Shown here piece by piece: positions 8,035 to 17,503 of a stretch of DNA of 64,000 nucleotides; position 1 is the first letter of the stretch, and each line of letters opens with the position of its first letter. Both the position numbers and the translations under genes were made by a program. Under the pieces are notes generated by a model. It was given only the letters and a program-made list of their open reading frames with translations, was not told the origin of the DNA and ran no database searches. The DNA is from an uncultured Tenacibaculum sp. (GTDB lineage Bacteria > Bacteroidota > Bacteroidia > Flavobacteriales > Flavobacteriaceae), in the NCBI RefSeq assembly GCF_947498805.1, contig NZ_CANMLT010000004.1, positions 310,001 through 374,000 on the forward strand, written 5' to 3'.

Positions 8035-10437
8035 TTATTCTTTTTTCTCAACTTTTTCTTCTACCTTTTCGATAACTTTTTCAGCTTTATCTTTAGCGTT
8101 ATCAGTAGTTTCTTCTACTTTTTGTTTTACCTCTTCTACAGTGCCTTCAATAGTTTCTGTTTCAGAAACAGTTTCACCATTTTCAGTTTTAGTAGTCGTT
8201 ACCACAGCAGTAGCCATTTCACCATCTGGAGATTTCATTTCTACATGAATCTCTTTTTTTACTTCATTGGTTGCATGACTTTCAGAATTATGTCCTCCTA
8301 AAATAGGAGCAATTACCAATCCAACTAAACAAGTTAATTTAATTAAGATGTTCATAGATGGTCCAGAAGTATCTTTAAAAGGATCTCCCACTGTATCACC
8401 AGTAACAGCAGCTTTATGTGCATCAGAACCTTTATAGGTCATTTCTCCGTTAATTTCTACTCCAGCTTCAAATGATTTTTTAGCGTTGTCCCATGCACCA
8501 CCAGCGTTGTTTTGGAAAATAGCCCACATTACACCAGATACACAAACTCCTGCCATATACCCACCTAAAGGCTCTGCTCCAAATAACAACCCGATAATAA
8601 TCGGTGTAATAATAGTAATTAATCCAGGTAAGATCATTTCTTTTAAAGCGGCTTTGGTTGAAATGTCTACACATTTTGCATATTCTGGAGTACCTGTTCC
8701 TTCCATGATTCCAGGAATTTCTCTAAACTGTCTACGTACTTCATGTACCATTTCCATGGCAGCTTTTCCTACAGATTGCATTGCCAAGGCAGAAAAGATT
8801 ACAGGAACCATTCCTCCAACAAATAGCATAGCTAATACATCTGCCTTGAAAATATTAATTCCGTCAATTCCAGTAAAAGTTACATAGGCTGCAAATAAAG
8901 CCAATGCAGTTAATGCTGCTGAAGCAATAGCAAAACCTTTACCAACAGCGGCTGTAGTATTTCCTACAGAATCTAAAATATCCGTACGCTCACGTACATG
9001 ATCTTCTAATTCACTCATCTCAGCTACACCACCTGCATTATCAGCAATCGGTCCGAATGCATCAATAGCTAACTGCATAGCAGTTGTTGCCATCATTGCA
9101 GAAGCTGCTAAAGCTACTCCATAGAATCCTGCAAAATAATACGAACCGTAAATGGCAGCTGCAAATAAGATAACCGATAAGAAAGTAGATTTCATACCTA
9201 CGGCTAATCCTGCAATAATATTTGTTCCAGCTCCCGTTGCACTGTTTTGTACAATATCTAAAACTGGTTTTTTACCTAAACTTGTATAGTAAGAAGTTAC
9301 CATAGAAATTAATGCACCAACAGCTAACCCAATGCAGGCAGCCCAAAATACATTCATAGAAGAAACATCTCTAATTCCTTCTCCAAAGAAACTCATTTGC
9401 ATGGTTTCTGGTAACATCCATTTAATCAAAAAGAAACTGGCAGCTAGAGTTAATAATATAGAAGCCCAGTTTCCTGTATCTAATGCTTTTTGTACTTCTG
9501 CTTCTTTTGCGGTATTGTCTTTAATACCAACTAAAAAGGTTCCTATAATAGACGCAAGAACACCTACTCCTGCAATAACTAAAGGAAGTAAAATCGGTCC
9601 CATATTACTAAACGCATCTGAAAAAGGAGTATTGGTAGACATATCTCTAATCACATAGTTACCTAATACCATAGCTGCTAAAACGGTTGCTACATACGAA
9701 CCAAATAAATCGGCTCCCATACCAGCAACATCACCAACATTATCACCCACGTTATCTGCAATAGTAGCAGGGTTACGAGGGTCGTCTTCTGGAATTCCTG
9801 CTTCTACTTTTCCAACTAAATCAGCACCTACATCGGCGGCTTTGGTATAAATACCTCCACCTACACGTGCAAATAAGGCAATAGATTCTGCTCCTAAAGA
9901 AAAACCAGCTAAGGCCTCAAGAACTACAGTCATTTCATTATAAAAATTTCCTCCTTCGGTTATAAATTGACCAACAAATATTATAAAGAACAAGCTCAAA
10001 CCTAGAACAGCTAATCCGGCAACACCTAGTCCCATTACGGTTCCTCCACCAAAAGATACTTTTAAAGCTTGTGGTAAACTTGTTTTAGCAGCTTCTGCTG
10101 TACGAGCATTTGCATCAGTTGCAATACGCATTCCGATATTTCCTGCTAAGGCAGAAAAAATTGCTCCTATAATAAATGCAGGAACAATCATAATACTTGT
10201 GGTTTCTACTAATTGTGAAATTCCGAATAGGGCTATGGAGGCAATAATAACGAAGATTAATAATAGTCGATATTCGGCGGCTAAAAAAGCAAGTGCTCCA
10301 TCTTTGATGCTTTTTGAAATAGATTGCATTTTTTCATTTCCTGCATCTTGTTTTTTAACCCAGACCATTTTTACATACATAAAAACAAGTCCTAATAGTG
10401 CCAAAATAATTGGCACATACATTATGTTTTGTTCCAT
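8035..10437 (-). CDS. hppA: Membrane-bound, K+-dependent-type ion-pumping pyrophosphatase
   Basis: 800 residues, about 16 membrane segments. The pyrophosphate-binding loop contains [35 protein letters not shown] (about residues 200-235; key residues are the clustered Asp and Lys). The block [13 protein letters not shown] has alanine where K+-independent enzymes have lysine, so this belongs to the K+-dependent group, which pumps Na+, H+ or both; the ion cannot be settled by eye. It converts PPi hydrolysis into an ion gradient at the inner membrane. The last ~85 residues form an extra hydrophilic Glu/Lys-rich tail not needed for the core. A soluble pyrophosphatase gene lies directly upstream. 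Confidence 0.95.
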   Translation of the reverse strand: MEQNIMYVPIILALLGLVFMYVKMVWVKKQDAGNEKMQSISKSIKDGALAFLAAEYRLLLIFVIIASIALFGISQLVETTSIMIVPAFIIGAIFSALAGNIGMRIATDANARTAEAAKTSLPQALKVSFGGGTVMGLGVAGLAVLGLSLFFIIFVGQFITEGGNFYNEMTVVLEALAGFSLGAESIALFARVGGGIYTKAADVGADLVGKVEAGIPEDDPRNPATIADNVGDNVGDVAGMGADLFGSYVATVLAAMVLGNYVIRDMSTNTPFSDAFSNMGPILLPLVIAGVGVLASIIGTFLVGIKDNTAKEAEVQKALDTGNWASILLTLAASFFLIKWMLPETMQMSFFGEGIRDVSSMNVFWAACIGLAVGALISMVTSYYTSLGKKPVLDIVQNSATGAGTNIIAGLAVGMKSTFLSVILFAAAIYGSYYFAGFYGVALAASAMMATTAMQLAIDAFGPIADNAGGVAEMSELEDHVRERTDILDSVGNTTAAVGKGFAIASAALTALALFAAYVTFTGIDGINIFKADVLAMLFVGGMVPVIFSALAMQSVGKAAMEMVHEVRRQFREIPGIMEGTGTPEYAKCVDISTKAALKEMILPGLITIITPIIIGLLFGAEPLGGYMAGVCVSGVMWAIFQNNAGGAWDNAKKSFEAGVEINGEMTYKGSDAHKAAVTGDTVGDPFKDTSGPSMNILIKLTCLVGLVIAPILGGHNSESHATNEVKKEIHVEMKSPDGEMATAVVTTTKTENGETVSETETIEGTVEEVKQKVEETTDNAKDKAEKVIEKVEEKVEKKE

Positions 10438-10496
10438 ATTTAAGTTATTTGATTAGTAATAGTTGTTGTAAATATAACAAAATCAGTGAGAAAGAA

Positions 10497-10526
10497 AAAT
10501 CCCCTTAATTGACATTAAGAGGATTT
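10497..10526 (-). terminator. Terminator after ppa
   Basis: A stem of 13 pairs (AAATCCTCTTAAT with ATTAAGGGGATTT on the minus strand, one G-T pair) with loop GTCA is followed by TTCTTTC. It separates ppa from hppA, so the two pyrophosphatase genes are probably not one transcript by default. Confidence 0.7.
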
Positions 10527-10556
10527 CCTTTATAAATATGGATACTGTTCTACAAA

Positions 10557-11084
10557 TTAAATTGCAAACGCTCCTGTTTTTTTGTGCTCGCTAGCTTCGT
10601 AACGATCTAAACATTTTTGTAAGATATCGTATGCTTCATTAGCATCTCCCCAGTCACCAATATCAACTTTTTTCTTCTCTAAATCTTTATAAACTTGGAA
10701 GAAGTGAGTGATTTCTTGTTGACGGTGTGGATTTAAATCAGATAAATCGTTGTACTTGTTCCAAATTGGATCAGATACTGGTACACAAACGATCTTTTCG
10801 TCTGGACCTTTTTCATCTGCCATGTGGAATACACCAATAGGCTTAACTTCCATTACACACATCGGGAATGTTGGCTCAGCTCCTAATACTAAAACGTCTA
10901 ACGGGTCACCGTCTAACGCTAATGTTTCTGGGATAAATCCGTAATCACCAGGATACATCATAGAAGAAAATAACATTCTGTCGAAACGTATTTTCTTTAA
11001 ATCGAAATCATATTCGTATTTGTTTCTACTTCCTTTTGGAATCTCAATTAAAACATCTACTACTTTTCTTTCTTTTGCAGTCAT
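10557..11084 (-). CDS. ppa: Inorganic pyrophosphatase, family I
   Basis: 175 residues with the family I core: EIPKGSRNKYEYD (about 13-25), YPGDYGFIPETLALDGDPLDVLVL with the triple-Asp metal site, and KPIGVFHMADEKGPDEKIVCVP. It hydrolyses pyrophosphate in the cytoplasm and pulls biosynthetic reactions forward. The membrane pyrophosphatase hppA follows after a hairpin, giving the cell two competing routes for PPi within 3 kb. Confidence 0.95.
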   Translation of the reverse strand: MTAKERKVVDVLIEIPKGSRNKYEYDFDLKKIRFDRMLFSSMMYPGDYGFIPETLALDGDPLDVLVLGAEPTFPMCVMEVKPIGVFHMADEKGPDEKIVCVPVSDPIWNKYNDLSDLNPHRQQEITHFFQVYKDLEKKKVDIGDWGDANEAYDILQKCLDRYEASEHKKTGAFAI

Positions 11085-11123
11085 ATTTCTTAATTACTTT
11101 TCTTCGTTTCTAAAATCGGACTG

Positions 11124-11131
11124 CAAAAGTA
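11124..11131 (-). promoter_or_regulatory. -7 promoter box of ppa (TACTTTTG)
   Basis: The minus strand reads TACTTTTG, 39 bases before the ppa ATG at 11084, matching TAnnTTTG. Confidence 0.5.
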
Positions 11132-11189
11132 GTGATTTCTGCACGTATTTTAGGTATAAATACAAGTTATTTTACAGTTAAGTATCTCG

Positions 11190-13694
11190 TTATAAACCTG
11201 GTTTAATTCCTATTCTAATAGCAAACTTAGGTGTTGGTGAAATTGTAGAACCTACAGGTAAAGAATAATCAGACCTCCAAATAGCATCAATTCTTAAAAA
11301 ACGAAGGTTTCCATACCCAATGTTTTCTATCCCAAATCCGTATTCATAATACAGTTTTTCTGGGGTGTTATAATTGATGTCAGATTGGTTGATTGCCCTG
11401 TTACGATCTGATATAGTTCCGTAAGTTGCTCTAAATGTAACTAAGCTTCTCAATTTTAACTTTTTTATCAAAGGGATTCTGTTTAACAGGAATCCGTTAA
11501 AATGATGTTCTAAGTGAGTGGCAGTATAGGTGTCTGTAACGAAATCATAAAAGTTTAATAAACTAAATGTATTTCTAACTAAAGAGAAAGACTGGTTAGC
11601 AGGAATTGGGTTTAGTAAACTTAAAGGTACTGTTCCAAAGGTTTTACCAGCTTCAAAAGTGGCATCTAAAACTCCAAATTTCCCTAGTAATAAGGGTTGA
11701 TTGTATTGAAATTGAAGTTTATGATAATCGTGAGTTCCATCTAAAATTCCACTATATCCTTTTTTATAGTTTAAGATTAGTGTTGGGAAAATATTTCTTC
11801 CAAAGCGTCTTTCTACGCCATAACCATACACAAATCTTCCTGGAGTATAAGAAATATATACATCAGAGGAAACATCTACAACTCTATCTCGAATATTTCC
11901 ATTCCCGTCTAAGTAATTAATAGAGAATAAATTTGGGTCAGCTGAGGTGATGTTGGATCTCGTCAAATTGATTCCAACATGTAGGTTGTTTCTAAGCTGT
12001 AAGTCAACATTGGTAGCTACCTTGTTTACTTTTGAAAGAAAACGGTTGTTACCACGCGTAAATAGAGCAGATGTACCAAAACTGTTCCCTAAAAGTTGTG
12101 TAGTATTGAAAAGTACACTTCCTAATTGTTCAATATCATCTTGGTAGGCTAAACCAACAGCTATTCTTGGTTTATAAGAAAGAAGATATCTTCCTTCCAT
12201 ACCATATTTAAATTTTTTGTCTTTAAAACCATACGCTACATGACCATTAAGTCTAAATCGGTCATCTTTGGTTTTAAATGTTCTAAATCCAATACGGGTT
12301 CTAAATCCTTCTATTTCGTTTTGTGCAAAAGCGGTCCAGAAAGGTCCAAATTGTACTCCCATTTTGGTGTTTATATATCCACTAGATACAGTGTTAATAA
12401 TACCCGTTAGGTTTTTAATTTGTTTTTTCTTTTTAACCTTTTCGATAAGTTGATATGTTGATTTTGTTTCTTCAGAATCAGTTGATGCCCAATAAGTACT
12501 ATCTTTTTCAAATTGATCTGGTCTAATTTTAACAATTTCGCCTTTATAAAAATTACTGGCTAAAGGTTTGTTTAAAACATAATCTTTAAACGTAATTGTT
12601 TTCTTGATTGTCAAACCTTTGTTAGTTTCACTTTTATCAACAAAAGTAAAATCACCATCGTATGCATTTTTAGTAGGAAGATAAATAGAGTCGTTTTTAA
12701 CTTCAAACTCTTTTTCAAAAGAAAGTCCTCTTACAAAGTTTAAGTTAATTTCTTTGCGCACTTTCATTTTTATCTTTTTAATAGAGAAGTTTTTGTCAGC
12801 TACCCAAAAATTTCCTTCAAAAGCTAAATCACCTTCTCTAATTGGGAAAAAGTATATGTTATAAAGTTTTTTATTGTTTTGAGTTATACTGTCATATAAA
12901 ACATAATCATAGGTAGCAAAACCATCTGTAGAAAGTGGACTAACAAAAGATCTTTGAAGTAAAGTAATGTTATTTCTAAAAACATCAATATTTTGAAAAG
13001 TCATGGCCATTCTATCAAAAATGAATCCTTGCGCTCCTAACCCTTCAGATTTTTCAGCTTCGATATCATTTCTAACCTCTTTCGTAATGTTGTTTCCGTA
13101 GGTTTTTGAAACCTCTTCGTTTATATATATTGGTATATAATAGTTAACACCATCATCATCGTATTTAACTTCTTGGATAGCTTGGTTGTACTCTTTTTTG
13201 AAAATCTTTTTAAGGAAAGTTGTGTCCAGATTATTTAACCCAATTTCAATGGATTTATGCTTTTTGTATTCATAAAAATCAACTAACTCTAGACCATTTT
13301 TTCTTTTACGTTTCCAGATTTCTTTTAGAATTCTATAGGCAGGGTTGTCTTTCTTCTTCAACCTTTTTTTAGGTCTTGTAACAACCACCACTTCATCTAA
13401 TTGATTACTTTCCTCTTTTAATACAATATTTAAGTATTTGGTGTTTTCACTAACACTAAATGTTTGTGTTTGAAATCCTATAAAAGAGATTTCTAAAGTA
13501 CCTCGGTATTTTTTAGTTTTTAAATAGAATTTACCATCATCATCGGTGGTAGTTCCATGAATGGTCTTTTTCATAACTACATTTACAAAAGGTAAAGGGT
13601 TGTCGAATTCATCAACAATTCTACCTTGTAAAGTCAATTGTGCTCTAATTGAAGTAGTTAAGATTAAAAGTAGTAAGGTTATTCTTAATTTCAT
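11190..13694 (-). CDS. CarboxypepD_reg-like + DUF5686 outer-membrane protein
   Basis: 834 residues. A signal peptide ends near residue 18 (TTSIRAQ), then a carboxypeptidase-regulatory-like beta-sandwich (about 20-95: LQGRIVDEFDNPLPFVNVVMK, shown here as its ends GRIVDE and PFVNVV, through SFIGFQTQTFSV). A long DUF5686 region follows and the C-terminal third looks like an outer-membrane beta-barrel ending in an aromatic-poor strand. This architecture is common in Bacteroidota and resembles TonB-dependent receptors without the plug; a role in export or uptake across the outer membrane is inferred. The gene has no obvious operon partner. Confidence 0.85.
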   Translation of the reverse strand: MKLRITLLLLILTTSIRAQLTLQGRIVDEFDNPLPFVNVVMKKTIHGTTTDDDGKFYLKTKKYRGTLEISFIGFQTQTFSVSENTKYLNIVLKEESNQLDEVVVVTRPKKRLKKKDNPAYRILKEIWKRKRKNGLELVDFYEYKKHKSIEIGLNNLDTTFLKKIFKKEYNQAIQEVKYDDDGVNYYIPIYINEEVSKTYGNNITKEVRNDIEAEKSEGLGAQGFIFDRMAMTFQNIDVFRNNITLLQRSFVSPLSTDGFATYDYVLYDSITQNNKKLYNIYFFPIREGDLAFEGNFWVADKNFSIKKIKMKVRKEINLNFVRGLSFEKEFEVKNDSIYLPTKNAYDGDFTFVDKSETNKGLTIKKTITFKDYVLNKPLASNFYKGEIVKIRPDQFEKDSTYWASTDSEETKSTYQLIEKVKKKKQIKNLTGIINTVSSGYINTKMGVQFGPFWTAFAQNEIEGFRTRIGFRTFKTKDDRFRLNGHVAYGFKDKKFKYGMEGRYLLSYKPRIAVGLAYQDDIEQLGSVLFNTTQLLGNSFGTSALFTRGNNRFLSKVNKVATNVDLQLRNNLHVGINLTRSNITSADPNLFSINYLDGNGNIRDRVVDVSSDVYISYTPGRFVYGYGVERRFGRNIFPTLILNYKKGYSGILDGTHDYHKLQFQYNQPLLLGKFGVLDATFEAGKTFGTVPLSLLNPIPANQSFSLVRNTFSLLNFYDFVTDTYTATHLEHHFNGFLLNRIPLIKKLKLRSLVTFRATYGTISDRNRAINQSDINYNTPEKLYYEYGFGIENIGYGNLRFLRIDAIWRSDYSLPVGSTISPTPKFAIRIGIKPGL

Positions 13695-13709
13695 TGCTTT
13701 TTCTTATGC

Positions 13710-13746
13710 CAAAATCCTTTCTATCAATAAAGTAGAAAGGATTTTG
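13710..13746. terminator. Perfect hairpin between pdhB and the DUF5686 gene
   Basis: CAAAATCCTTTCTA at 13710-13723 pairs perfectly with TAGAAAGGATTTTG at 13733-13746. It lies 24 bases downstream of the pdhB stop on the minus strand. The T-run is stronger on the plus strand, so terminator function for pdhB is likely but not certain. Confidence 0.6.
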
Positions 13747-13770
13747 TAGTTATTTTTTTTAAAATCACTA

Positions 13771-14751
13771 TTATTTGATGTACATAACATCTTTTACCGC
13801 TTTTACTACGTCGTTTGCGTTTGGTAACCATTTCTCTAACAATGCTGGAGAATAAGGAGCAGGAGTATCAGAAGTTGTAATTCTTTTAATTGGAGCATCT
13901 AAATAATCAAATGCTTCATCTTGCACTCTAAATGTAATTTCAGAAGAAACACTTCCGAATGGCCAAGCTTCTTCTAAGATTACTAAACGATTTGTTTTCT
14001 TAACAGATTCTAAAATTGTTTTATGATCCATTGGTCTAACTGTACGTAAATCGATTACTTCAATAGAAATACCTTCTTTCGCTAATTCATCAGCAGCTTT
14101 GTAAGCTTCTTTAATTATCTTACCGAAAGATACTACAGTTACATCAGAACCTTCTCTTTTTATATCAGCAACACCAATTGGAATGATGTATTCTCCTTCA
14201 GGAATTTCCATCTTATCTCCATACATTTGTTCAGACTCCATGAAAATAACTGGATCATCATCTCTAATAGCTGCTTTTAATAATCCTTTCGCATCATACG
14301 GATTTGAAGGAACGATTACTTTTAATCCTGGACAATTCGCATACCAGCTTTCGAAAGCTTGAGAGTGCGTTGCCGCTAATTGACCAGCAGAAGCAGTAGG
14401 TCCTCTAAAAACGATTGGACAATTAAACTGTCCACCGCTCATTTGACGGATTTTAGCTGCGTTATTTATAATTTGGTCAATACCAACTAAAGAGAAATTA
14501 AAAGTCATATATTCAACAATTGGTCTGTTACCGTTCATTGCAGAACCAACAGCAATACCTCCAAAACCTAATTCGGCAATAGGGGTATCAATAACACGTT
14601 TCGCACCAAACTCATCTAACATTCCTTTTGAAGCCTTATAAGCACCGTTATATTCGGCAACTTCTTCTCCCATTAAATATATGCTCTCATCTCTGCGCAT
14701 TTCTTCGCTCATCGCTTCGCAGATAGCTTCTCTAAATTGTACTGTTTTCAT
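13771..14751 (-). CDS. pdhB: Pyruvate dehydrogenase E1 component, beta subunit
   Basis: 326 residues of the transketolase pyrimidine-binding plus C-terminal type. Landmarks: MGEEVAEYNGAYKASKGM (about 27-44), IDTPIAELGFGGIAVGSA, VEYMTFNFSLVGIDQI, FRGPTASAGQLAATHSQ and VIDLRTVRPMD near 230. It provides the beta half of the thiamine-diphosphate site that decarboxylates pyruvate and passes acetyl groups to E2 lipoate. No E1 alpha or E2 gene is adjacent, so the complex genes are dispersed, as is usual in this family. Confidence 0.93.
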   Translation of the reverse strand: MKTVQFREAICEAMSEEMRRDESIYLMGEEVAEYNGAYKASKGMLDEFGAKRVIDTPIAELGFGGIAVGSAMNGNRPIVEYMTFNFSLVGIDQIINNAAKIRQMSGGQFNCPIVFRGPTASAGQLAATHSQAFESWYANCPGLKVIVPSNPYDAKGLLKAAIRDDDPVIFMESEQMYGDKMEIPEGEYIIPIGVADIKREGSDVTVVSFGKIIKEAYKAADELAKEGISIEVIDLRTVRPMDHKTILESVKKTNRLVILEEAWPFGSVSSEITFRVQDEAFDYLDAPIKRITTSDTPAPYSPALLEKWLPNANDVVKAVKDVMYIK

Positions 14752-14782
14752 ACGTTTTATAAGTAGTTGTTCATCAAGAGTG

Positions 14783-14790
14783 CAAAAGTA
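14783..14790 (-). promoter_or_regulatory. -7 promoter box of pdhB (TACTTTTG)
   Basis: The minus strand reads TACTTTTG, 31 bases before the pdhB ATG, matching the TAnnTTTG consensus. Confidence 0.5.
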
Positions 14791-14892
14791 AACAATTTTG
14801 TTTATTTTTTAAAGGAGATAAATTGCTTTAACTTATATATAATATTCTTTTGATAATGATTACTTTTACAGAGAGCAAAAAAGAGGGGAAAA

Positions 14893-14918
14893 AATTTATT
14901 ATGCACGCATAATAAATT
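14893..14918. promoter_or_regulatory. 26-bp palindromic operator candidate upstream of etfBA
   Basis: AATTTATTATGC (14893-14904) and GCATAATAAATT (14907-14918) are perfect inverted repeats with a 2-base spacer AC. No T-run follows and it precedes the gene, so it is not a terminator. It covers the expected -33 region of the etfB promoter whose -7-like box is at 14931. A dimeric TetR- or MarR-type regulator is a plausible binder. Confidence 0.6.
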
Positions 14919-14930
14919 AAAAAAATATTG

Positions 14931-14938
14931 TAACTTCG
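14931..14938 (+). promoter_or_regulatory. -7-like box of etfBA (TAACTTCG)
   Basis: TAACTTCG differs from TAnnTTTG at one position and lies 35 bases before the etfB ATG, directly downstream of the palindrome at 14893-14918. Confidence 0.4.
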
Positions 14939-14973
14939 TCGCTCAAAATTAAGTTTCTTAAAAACAACGATAT

Positions 14974-15714
14974 ATGAAAATATTAGTTTGTATCAGTCAC
15001 GTGCCTGATACCACTTCAAAAATTAATTTTACAGATAATGATACTAAGTTCGATACGAATGGAGTACAGTTTGTAATTAATCCTTATGATGAGTTTGTGT
15101 TAACAAGAGCAATGTGGTTTAAAGAAAAGCAAGGAGCTTCTGTAACTGTAGTTAATGTAGGAGGAGCTGAAACGGAACCAACGTTACGTAAGGCTTTAGC
15201 AATTGGAGCTGATAACGCAATTAGAGTAAATGTTAATCCAACTGATGGTATGTTAGTTGCTAAAGAATTAGCTGAAGTTGTAAAAAATGGAGGTTTTGAT
15301 TTGGTATTAGCAGGAAAAGAATCTGCAGATTATAATGGTCAAATGGTTCCAGGAATGTTAGCTTCATTGTTAGATTTTAACTTCGTGAATGCTTGTGTAG
15401 GAATGGAAGTTGAAGGTACTAATGTAACTTTAGATAGAGAAATTGATGGAGGTGAAGAAAAATTATCTTCTTCTTTACCAATGGTAGTTGCTGGGCAAAA
15501 AGGAATCGTAGAAGAAAAAGATTTACGTATTCCTAACATGCGTGGTATTATGATGGCACGTAAGAAGCCATTAAATGTTGTTGAGGCTTCAGGAGCTGCA
15601 GCTGCATCTGGAACTCAAAACTTTGAGAAGCCAGCAGCAAAAGGAGCAGTTAAGTTGGTTGATAATGTTGATGCTTTAATTGACTTATTACACAACGAAG
15701 CAAAAGCAATCTAA
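14974..15714 (+). CDS. etfB: Electron transfer flavoprotein beta subunit
   Basis: 246 residues starting MKILVCISHVPDTTSKINF. The ETF domain motifs include NPYDEFVLTRA, VVNVGGAETEPTLRKALAIGAD (ends GADNAI), GKESADYNGQ and the family signature near DREIDGGEEKLSSSLPMVV. EtfAB is a soluble FAD protein that accepts electrons from acyl-CoA and related dehydrogenases and passes them to the quinone pool. It lies upstream of etfA in the normal order. The upstream perfect palindrome suggests dedicated regulation, perhaps by fatty-acid or amino-acid catabolic signals. Confidence 0.95.
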   Translation: MKILVCISHVPDTTSKINFTDNDTKFDTNGVQFVINPYDEFVLTRAMWFKEKQGASVTVVNVGGAETEPTLRKALAIGADNAIRVNVNPTDGMLVAKELAEVVKNGGFDLVLAGKESADYNGQMVPGMLASLLDFNFVNACVGMEVEGTNVTLDREIDGGEEKLSSSLPMVVAGQKGIVEEKDLRIPNMRGIMMARKKPLNVVEASGAAAASGTQNFEKPAAKGAVKLVDNVDALIDLLHNEAKAI

Positions 15715-15776
15715 TTTAAATTAAAAATCACTTTTAGGAATAGTTGTCTATTTCTAATATCAAAAAATATAAAAAT

Positions 15777-16730
15777 ATGTCTGTATTAGTTTTTGCCGAT
15801 TCATCGGAAGGAAAATTCAAGAAATCTGCTTTTGAAGTAGTTTCTTACGGAAAAAAAGTAGCAGAACAAATGGGAAGCAATATGGTTGTGTTAACAATCA
15901 ATGGTGGTGATGCTTCTGAATTATATACGTATGGTGCTGAGAAAGTAGTAGAGGTTAAAAATGACTTAGCATCTTTTGAAGCAAAATCATATGCTAATAT
16001 CATTAAACAAGCAGCTGAAGCAAATGGAGCTGATGTAGTAGTAGTTGATTCAAGTATCGACGGATTATCAGTTGGTCCTTTAGTGGCTGTAGGATTAGAG
16101 GCAGGTTATGCATCAAATGCAGTTGCTTTACCAAGTAGTACTAGTCCTTTTGTTGTAAAAAGAAAAGCATTTTCAAACAAAGGATTTAACAATACAGAAA
16201 TTTCAACTGAAAAGAAAGTAGTTGGAGTAGCTAAAAACTCTTTTGGAGCACATGAGAATCCAGTTTCTGGAGCTGCTGAAAGCTTTGACGCATCTTTACC
16301 AGAATTAGGAGTAAAGTCTGAAAGCATTAGTAGAGCTACTGGTAAAGTAACCATAGCAGATGCTGATGTTGTAGTTTCTGCAGGACGTGGATTAAAAGGA
16401 CCTGAGAACTGGGGAATGGTAGAGGAATTAGCAGAAATTTTAGGTGCAGCAACAGCATGTTCTAAGCCAGTATCTGACTTAGGGTGGAGACCTCATAGTG
16501 AGCACGTTGGTCAAACAGGTAAGCCAGTAGCATCTAACTTATATATTGCAATTGGTATTTCTGGAGCAATTCAGCATTTAGCTGGAGTAAACGCTTCTAA
16601 AGTAAAAGTAGTAATCAATAACGACCCAGAAGCACCTTTCTTTAAGGCTGCAGATTACGGTATTGTTGGAGATGCTTTTGAAGTTGTACCACAATTAATT
16701 GAAAAGTTAAAAGCCTTTAAACAAGCTTAA
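15777..16730 (+). CDS. etfA: Electron transfer flavoprotein alpha subunit
   Basis: 317 residues when started at the ATG at 15777 (MSVLVFADSSEGKFKKSAFE). A TTG further upstream at 15744 would add 11 residues without family support. The C-terminal FAD-binding domain shows VSAGRGLKGPENW, GAATACSKPVSDLGWRPHSEHVGQTGK and AIGISGAIQHLAG, followed by NNDPEAPFFKAADYGIVGD. It pairs with EtfB to form the FAD/AMP heterodimer. A hairpin terminator follows at 16809. Confidence 0.95.
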   Translation: MSVLVFADSSEGKFKKSAFEVVSYGKKVAEQMGSNMVVLTINGGDASELYTYGAEKVVEVKNDLASFEAKSYANIIKQAAEANGADVVVVDSSIDGLSVGPLVAVGLEAGYASNAVALPSSTSPFVVKRKAFSNKGFNNTEISTEKKVVGVAKNSFGAHENPVSGAAESFDASLPELGVKSESISRATGKVTIADADVVVSAGRGLKGPENWGMVEELAEILGAATACSKPVSDLGWRPHSEHVGQTGKPVASNLYIAIGISGAIQHLAGVNASKVKVVINNDPEAPFFKAADYGIVGDAFEVVPQLIEKLKAFKQA

Positions 16731-16808
16731 TTTATAAGGGCAGAATTTTCTTTTTAGAAAATTAAGAAATTGACTCATAATTTTTAGTAAATTGTGCCCG
16801 CAAAAAAG

Positions 16809-16853
16809 GGCTGTCTAATAATCAGGAAAACCCTCGAATTAGACAGCCTTTTT
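16809..16853 (+). terminator. Terminator after etfA
   Basis: GGCTGTCTAAT (16809-16819) pairs perfectly with ATTAGACAGCC (16838-16848) and is followed by TTTTT. Confidence 0.8.
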
Positions 16854-16873
16854 GTTTTTATGAAGACTGATAA

Positions 16874-17485
16874 ATGAGTTTAATACAACTAACTATTAAG
16901 GGTATTTCGTATAGTCAAACACAAAGTGGTGCATATGCTTTGGTGTTGAGCGAAATAGGAGGTAAAAGAACTTTGCCTATAATTATTGGTGCTTTTGAAG
17001 CACAGTCGATCGCAATCGCTTTAGAAAAGGAGATTAGGCCACCAAGACCCTTAACGCACGATTTATTTAAAACTTTTGCCGATCGTTTCGTTATTCAAGT
17101 AAAACAAGTGATTATTCATAAACTTGTAGATGGCGTGTTCTTTTCAAGCTTAGTATGTGAAAGAGACGGTGTTGAAGAAACGATTGATACAAGAACTTCT
17201 GATGCCATTGCTTTAGCAGTGCGCTTTCAAGCTCCTATTTATACGTATGAAAATATTTTAGATAAAGCTGGTATTTATCTGAAAATGGAAGAAGAGCTTG
17301 AATTTGAAGAAGATCTTGAAGAAGATGAGTATGAAATCGATTTAGAAGAATCGTCAATCGAAGAAAAAGGAGATTTTTCACATTTATCTTTACAACAATT
17401 ACACGAGCAATTGAATGACGCAGTTGCCAATGAAAATTATGAATTAGCAGCTAAAATCCGAGACGAGATTAGCAAACGTTCTTAA
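16874..17485 (+). CDS. Bifunctional nuclease (BFN/DUF151) domain protein with UVR motif
   Basis: 203 residues. Residues 1-135 match the BFN/DUF151 domain (LPIIIGAFEAQSIAIALE, TSDAIALAVRFQAPIY). An acidic linker at about 138-160 (repeated Glu) leads to a C-terminal UVR helical hairpin, QLHEQLNDAVANENYELAAKIRDEI, the motif shared with UvrB and UvrC (key residues Leu, Asn-Tyr-Glu-x-Ala-Ala, Arg-Asp). The BFN domain was described with RNase and DNase activity in plants; the bacterial role is unclear. The nucleoside transporter follows 18 bases downstream, so they are likely co-transcribed. Confidence 0.85.
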   Translation: MSLIQLTIKGISYSQTQSGAYALVLSEIGGKRTLPIIIGAFEAQSIAIALEKEIRPPRPLTHDLFKTFADRFVIQVKQVIIHKLVDGVFFSSLVCERDGVEETIDTRTSDAIALAVRFQAPIYTYENILDKAGIYLKMEEELEFEEDLEEDEYEIDLEESSIEEKGDFSHLSLQQLHEQLNDAVANENYELAAKIRDEISKRS

Positions 17486-17503
17486 CAATTTAAATTTATT
17501 ACA

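Noticed and set aside
8008..8301. Phe-rich plus-strand frame opposite the hppA tail
   Set aside because: It is the antisense of a Glu/Lys-rich coding region, which always gives Phe/Ser/Leu-rich shadows.
15744..15776. Upstream TTG start for etfA
   Set aside because: The added residues are not family-like and the ATG at 15777 begins the conserved MSVLVFAD sequence.
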